A stretch of DNA of 8,477 nucleotides, taken from the NCBI GenBank assembly GCA_902489185.1, contig CABTZC010000080.1:1-8477 (forward strand), written 5' to 3'. The notes beneath the pieces were generated by a model. That model made no database searches. It saw nothing but the letters and a program-made list of their open reading frames with translations, and had not been told where the DNA came from. Shown here in pieces: positions 6,404 to 8,477 of the stretch. The translations under genes and the position numbers were made by a program. This DNA is from an uncultured Brevibacterium sp. (GTDB taxonomy: Bacteria; Actinomycetota; Actinomycetes; Actinomycetales; Brevibacteriaceae). Within the stretch, counting starts at the first letter, position 1, and every line of letters begins with the position of its first letter.

Positions 6404-7411
6404 TTACTTCTCCAGTTTCGCTGCTACCAGTTCGACCATTTCAACGAGGCGTTCCGAATAGCCCCATTCGTTGTCGTACCATGCAATAACTTTGATCTGG
6501 TTGCCTACCTTGCGGGTGAGTTCAGCGTCGAAGATCGACGAGTGGCTGGCCATCACGATGTCCGAGGAGACAATGGGGTCTTCCGTGTACTCCAGGATGT
6601 GCCCGAGGTCGCCGCTGGCTGCTTCCTTGACCGCTGCGTTGATCTCTTCAACCGATACGTCACGGGAAGGAATGAATGTCAGGTCAACGAGCGAACCGGT
6701 TGGAACCGGAACGCGAACCGCGAAGCCGTCGAGCTTGCCGTCCAGTTGTGGCAGCACCTTGCCCACAGCCTTCGCAGCACCCGTGGTGGTGGGCACCAGG
6801 TTTACAGCTGCGGCGCGTCCACGGCGCAAGTCCTTGTGCGGACCATCGACCAGGTTCTGTCCACCCGTGTATGCGTGAACCGTGGTCATAATTCCCGATT
6901 CGATCCCGCAGAATTCGTCAAGAACCTTGGCAACGGGAGCCAGGCAGTTGGTGGTGCAGCTTGCGTTGGACACAATGTGCTGGTTTTCCGGGTCGTATTC
7001 GTTGTCGTTGACGCCCATGACGAACATGCCGTCAACGTCTTTTCCGGGTGCCGAAAGCACGACCTTCTTGACCGTTTCGCCCAGGTGCAGAGCCGCCTGG
7101 TCACGCTTCTTGAACTTACCGGTGCACTCGACAACCACCTCGGCACCGGCGCCCGCCCAATCGATGTCAGCTGGGTCCTTGTGAGCCGACGCTGCGATGC
7201 GCTTACCGTTAACGGTGAGCGATTCGTCGTCATATGTCACTTCACCGGCAAAACGGCCCCACACGGTGTCGTATTTGAGCAAGTGTGCGAGCTGTCCGTT
7301 GTCTGTCAGGTCGTTAATTGCTACGACCTCTAAATCCAGGTCATTCTCCAAAACGATGCGGAGAAATGAACGTCCAATACGACCAAAACCATTGATGCCT
7401 ACGCGAGTCAT
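6404..7411 (-). CDS. gap: Glyceraldehyde-3-phosphate dehydrogenase (NAD type)
   Basis: Oxidises and phosphorylates glyceraldehyde-3-phosphate to 1,3-bisphosphoglycerate with reduction of NAD. The 335 residues match the family. The N-terminal Rossmann motif is GINGFGRIGR (5-14), and Asp34 in AINDLTD is the residue that usually favours NAD over NADP. The active-site signature SNASCTTNCLAP places catalytic Cys152, with partner His179 in TVHAYTG. The S-loop region reads PHKDLRRGRAAAVNLVPTTTG, followed by the C-terminal WYDNEWGYSERL. The ATG has AGGAG 4 nt upstream. It lies 75 bp after whiA, behind a probable promoter with an inverted repeat, so it probably starts its own transcript as well as receiving read-through. 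It is followed without spacer by pgk, the next enzyme in the pathway. No anomalies are seen in the protein. Confidence 0.98.
   Translation of the reverse strand: MTRVGINGFGRIGRSFLRIVLENDLDLEVVAINDLTDNGQLAHLLKYDTVWGRFAGEVTYDDESLTVNGKRIAASAHKDPADIDWAGAGAEVVVECTGKFKKRDQAALHLGETVKKVVLSAPGKDVDGMFVMGVNDNEYDPENQHIVSNASCTTNCLAPVAKVLDEFCGIESGIMTTVHAYTGGQNLVDGPHKDLRRGRAAAVNLVPTTTGAAKAVGKVLPQLDGKLDGFAVRVPVPTGSLVDLTFIPSRDVSVEEINAAVKEAASGDLGHILEYTEDPIVSSDIVMASHSSIFDAELTRKVGNQIKVIAWYDNEWGYSERLVEMVELVAAKLEK
6407..6413 (-). promoter_or_regulatory. Ribosome binding site for pgk, inside gap
   Basis: GGAGAAG on the - strand falls within the last gap codons (Leu-Glu-Lys) directly before the TAA. GGAG is 6 nt from the pgk ATG. 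The stop and start codons are adjacent (TAAATG), so ribosomes finishing gap are placed to restart on pgk. Confidence 0.7.
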
Positions 7412-7446
7412 TTCACTCCTGATGAGAGGGATTGTCGTGCACTTCT

Positions 7447-7452
7447 ATCGTA
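7447..7452 (-). promoter_or_regulatory. Possible -10 element of the gap promoter
   Basis: TACGAT on the - strand fits the actinobacterial TANNNT -10 pattern. It would put a start near 7440 and give a leader of about 28 nt ending in AGGAGTGAA before the gap ATG. No good -35 is seen: the best-placed hexamer (TGTGCC, 17-nt spacer) is weak, and it lies inside the inverted repeat at 7460-7478. An activator-dependent or -10-dominated promoter would fit. This is inference from one short motif and position. Confidence 0.45.
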
Positions 7453-7459
7453 GTACGCA

Positions 7460-7478
7460 ACATGTGCGTGGCACATGT
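7460..7478. promoter_or_regulatory. Inverted repeat, candidate operator for gap
   Basis: ACATGTGC-GTG-GCACATGT (+ strand) is a perfect 8-bp inverted repeat with a 3-nt centre. It lies in the whiA-gap gap, 7 bp upstream of the proposed -10, where -35 contacts would fall. It starts 8 bp beyond the whiA stop. As RNA it could also form a short hairpin, but no U-run follows on the - strand, so a whiA terminator is less likely than a protein-binding site. The half-site spacing does not fit CRP/GlxR (TGTGA-N6-TCACA) or Rex sites. The regulator is unknown. Confidence 0.5.
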
Positions 7479-7486
7479 GCAAAAGG

Positions 7487-8470
7487 TTAAACGTCTTCTA
7501 ACATTTCGGGAGTCAGATTGGCCTCGGTGTCAGGAATCCCCAGTTCCGCCGCCTTCTTGTCAGCCGTCGCAAGCAGCCGCCGGATTCGACCAGCAATCGC
7601 GTCCTTGGTCATGGGCGGTTCCGCGAGCTGTCCCAGCTCCTCAAGTGACGCCTGTTTGTGTTTCAAACGTAGTTTGCCAGCATATTTGAGGTGTTCAGGA
7701 ACTTCGTCACCCAAAATCTCCAGCGCACGCTCAACCCTGGCACCAGCGGCCACGGCGGCGCGTGCCGACCTGCGCAGGTTAGCATCGTCGAAGTTTGCCA
7801 GACGGTTGGCCGTTGCACGCACTTCTCGGCGCAGACGCCGCTCTTCCCATACCAGGCGGGCCTGCTCGGCGCCCATTGAGGTCAAGAGCGCTCCGATCGC
7901 TTCGCCGTCGCGGATCACCACACGGTCCACCCCGCGTACTTCGCGGGCCTTCGCCGAAATACCTAAACGACGAGCAGCCCCCACGAGCGCAAGGGCAGCC
8001 TCGGGTCCTGGGCAGGTCACCTCCAAGGCAGACGAACGGCCCGGTTCGGTCAGCGAACCGTGTGCTAAGAACGCACCTCGCCACGCTGCTTTGGCGTCGG
8101 TCAGCGAACCGTTGACAACGGCGGCCGGAAGTCCACGAACGGGGCGACCTTGAGCATCAATGAGCCCGGCCTGGCGGGCAAGAGCCACCCCGTCTGTCCC
8201 AACACGCACCATGAAGCGCGAGCCTTTTTTGAGCCCCGACCCATTGACCACAACGATTTCGGCAACGTGTCCGTACAGGTCCTTGATTTCGGAGCGAAGT
8301 CTACGAGCTGCAACCCCGGTGTCCAGCTCTACCTCAATCACGATTGAACCGGCAACGATGTGCAATGCAGAAGAAAACCGCAAGAGCGAAGACACTTCCG
8401 CCTTACGTGCAGCGGTCCGCGGTTCGACGAAACGCGCAAGTTCATCCTTTACTTGTGCTGTCAGAGCCAT
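7487..8470 (-). CDS. whiA: WhiA, DNA-binding regulator
   Basis: Conserved Gram-positive regulator, needed in Streptomyces with WhiB for sporulation septation genes; in non-sporulating relatives it is linked to cell division and chromosome segregation. The 327 residues match the family. The N-terminal two thirds form the degenerate LAGLIDADG-endonuclease fold, including RKAEVSSLLRF (22-32), ELDTGVAARRL (48-58), WRGAFLAHGSLTEPGRSS (130-147) and RGVDRVVIRDG (179-189). A linker, RATANRLANFDDAN (218-231), leads to the C-terminal helix-turn-helix at about 273-303 (QASLEELGQLAEPPMTKDAIAGRI). The ATG at 8470 begins the expected MALTAQVKDE; only 7 bases upstream are in the window, so its own ribosome site is not fully visible. 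Usual upstream partners rapZ and yvcK would lie past the window edge. An unusual in-frame repeat of GSLT (122-124 region and 139-141 region) is described in the findings. Confidence 0.97.
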   Translation of the reverse strand: MALTAQVKDELARFVEPRTAARKAEVSSLLRFSSALHIVAGSIVIEVELDTGVAARRLRSEIKDLYGHVAEIVVVNGSGLKKGSRFMVRVGTDGVALARQAGLIDAQGRPVRGLPAAVVNGSLTDAKAAWRGAFLAHGSLTEPGRSSALEVTCPGPEAALALVGAARRLGISAKAREVRGVDRVVIRDGEAIGALLTSMGAEQARLVWEERRLRREVRATANRLANFDDANLRRSARAAVAAGARVERALEILGDEVPEHLKYAGKLRLKHKQASLEELGQLAEPPMTKDAIAGRIRRLLATADKKAAELGIPDTEANLTPEMLEDV

Positions 8471-8477
8471 GCCTATC

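Noticed and set aside
6230..7333. A 367-codon + strand open frame opposite pgk and gap
   Set aside because: It lies wholly antisense to two firmly identified genes, has no recognisable domain, and is His/Val/Asn-rich in the way expected from the complement of their codons.
7460..7478. CRP/GlxR or Rex binding site at the gap promoter
   Set aside because: Both known sites place TGTG and CACA eight bases apart; here the spacing is five, and the flanking bases do not match either consensus.
8042..8060. 7-bp inverted repeat with a 5-nt loop in whiA
   Set aside because: It falls in codons for the conserved HGSLTEPG stretch, so protein constraint explains it adequately.

Overview
This window is a compact central-carbon-metabolism locus from an actinomycete (Actinomycetota). 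The clearest marker is a full-length WhiA, a regulator whose actinobacterial form is easy to recognise. Supporting signs are the whiA-gap-pgk-tpiA-secG order, an actinobacterial-type transaldolase of 374 residues, frequent GTG starts, and a G+C content of about 55-60% on hand-counted sample lines. That G+C is moderate for the phylum. The WhiA sequence reads closest to what I remember of Micrococcales/Actinomycetales proteins, but I cannot name a genus.

Layout: two convergent gene groups meet near position 4,090. On the + strand (1-4064) lie the C-terminal two thirds of transketolase (tkt, cut by the window edge), transaldolase (tal) and glucose-6-phosphate isomerase (pgi). The spacing is tight: tkt-tal is 30 bp, and tal-pgi share a 4-bp GTGA overlap. 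On the - strand (8470 down to 4106) lie whiA, glyceraldehyde-3-phosphate dehydrogenase (gap), phosphoglycerate kinase (pgk), triosephosphate isomerase (tpiA) and the translocon subunit secG. Gap and pgk abut with no spacer, and pgk-tpiA and tpiA-secG are separated by 26 and 25 bp. The only sizeable gap in this group is 75 bp between whiA and gap. It holds a plausible promoter and a strong inverted repeat. No stretch over 300 bp lacks a gene.

How the genes work together: transketolase and transaldolase shuttle carbon between pentose phosphates and the glycolytic intermediates fructose-6-phosphate and glyceraldehyde-3-phosphate. Pgi links fructose-6-phosphate to glucose-6-phosphate. TpiA, Gap and Pgk take triose phosphates down to 3-phosphoglycerate with NADH and ATP formation. 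WhiA and SecG are not metabolic but are habitual neighbours of this block in actinobacteria.

The region is mostly ordinary, conserved housekeeping DNA, and I see no sign of a new defence, mobile or biosynthetic system. The points worth a second look are the absence of zwf-opcA-pgl from a block where related genomes carry them, an inverted repeat over the gap promoter, a long strand-specific hairpin at the convergent junction, a tal/pgi pair resembling a split version of known fusion enzymes, and a codon-usage shift within pgi.
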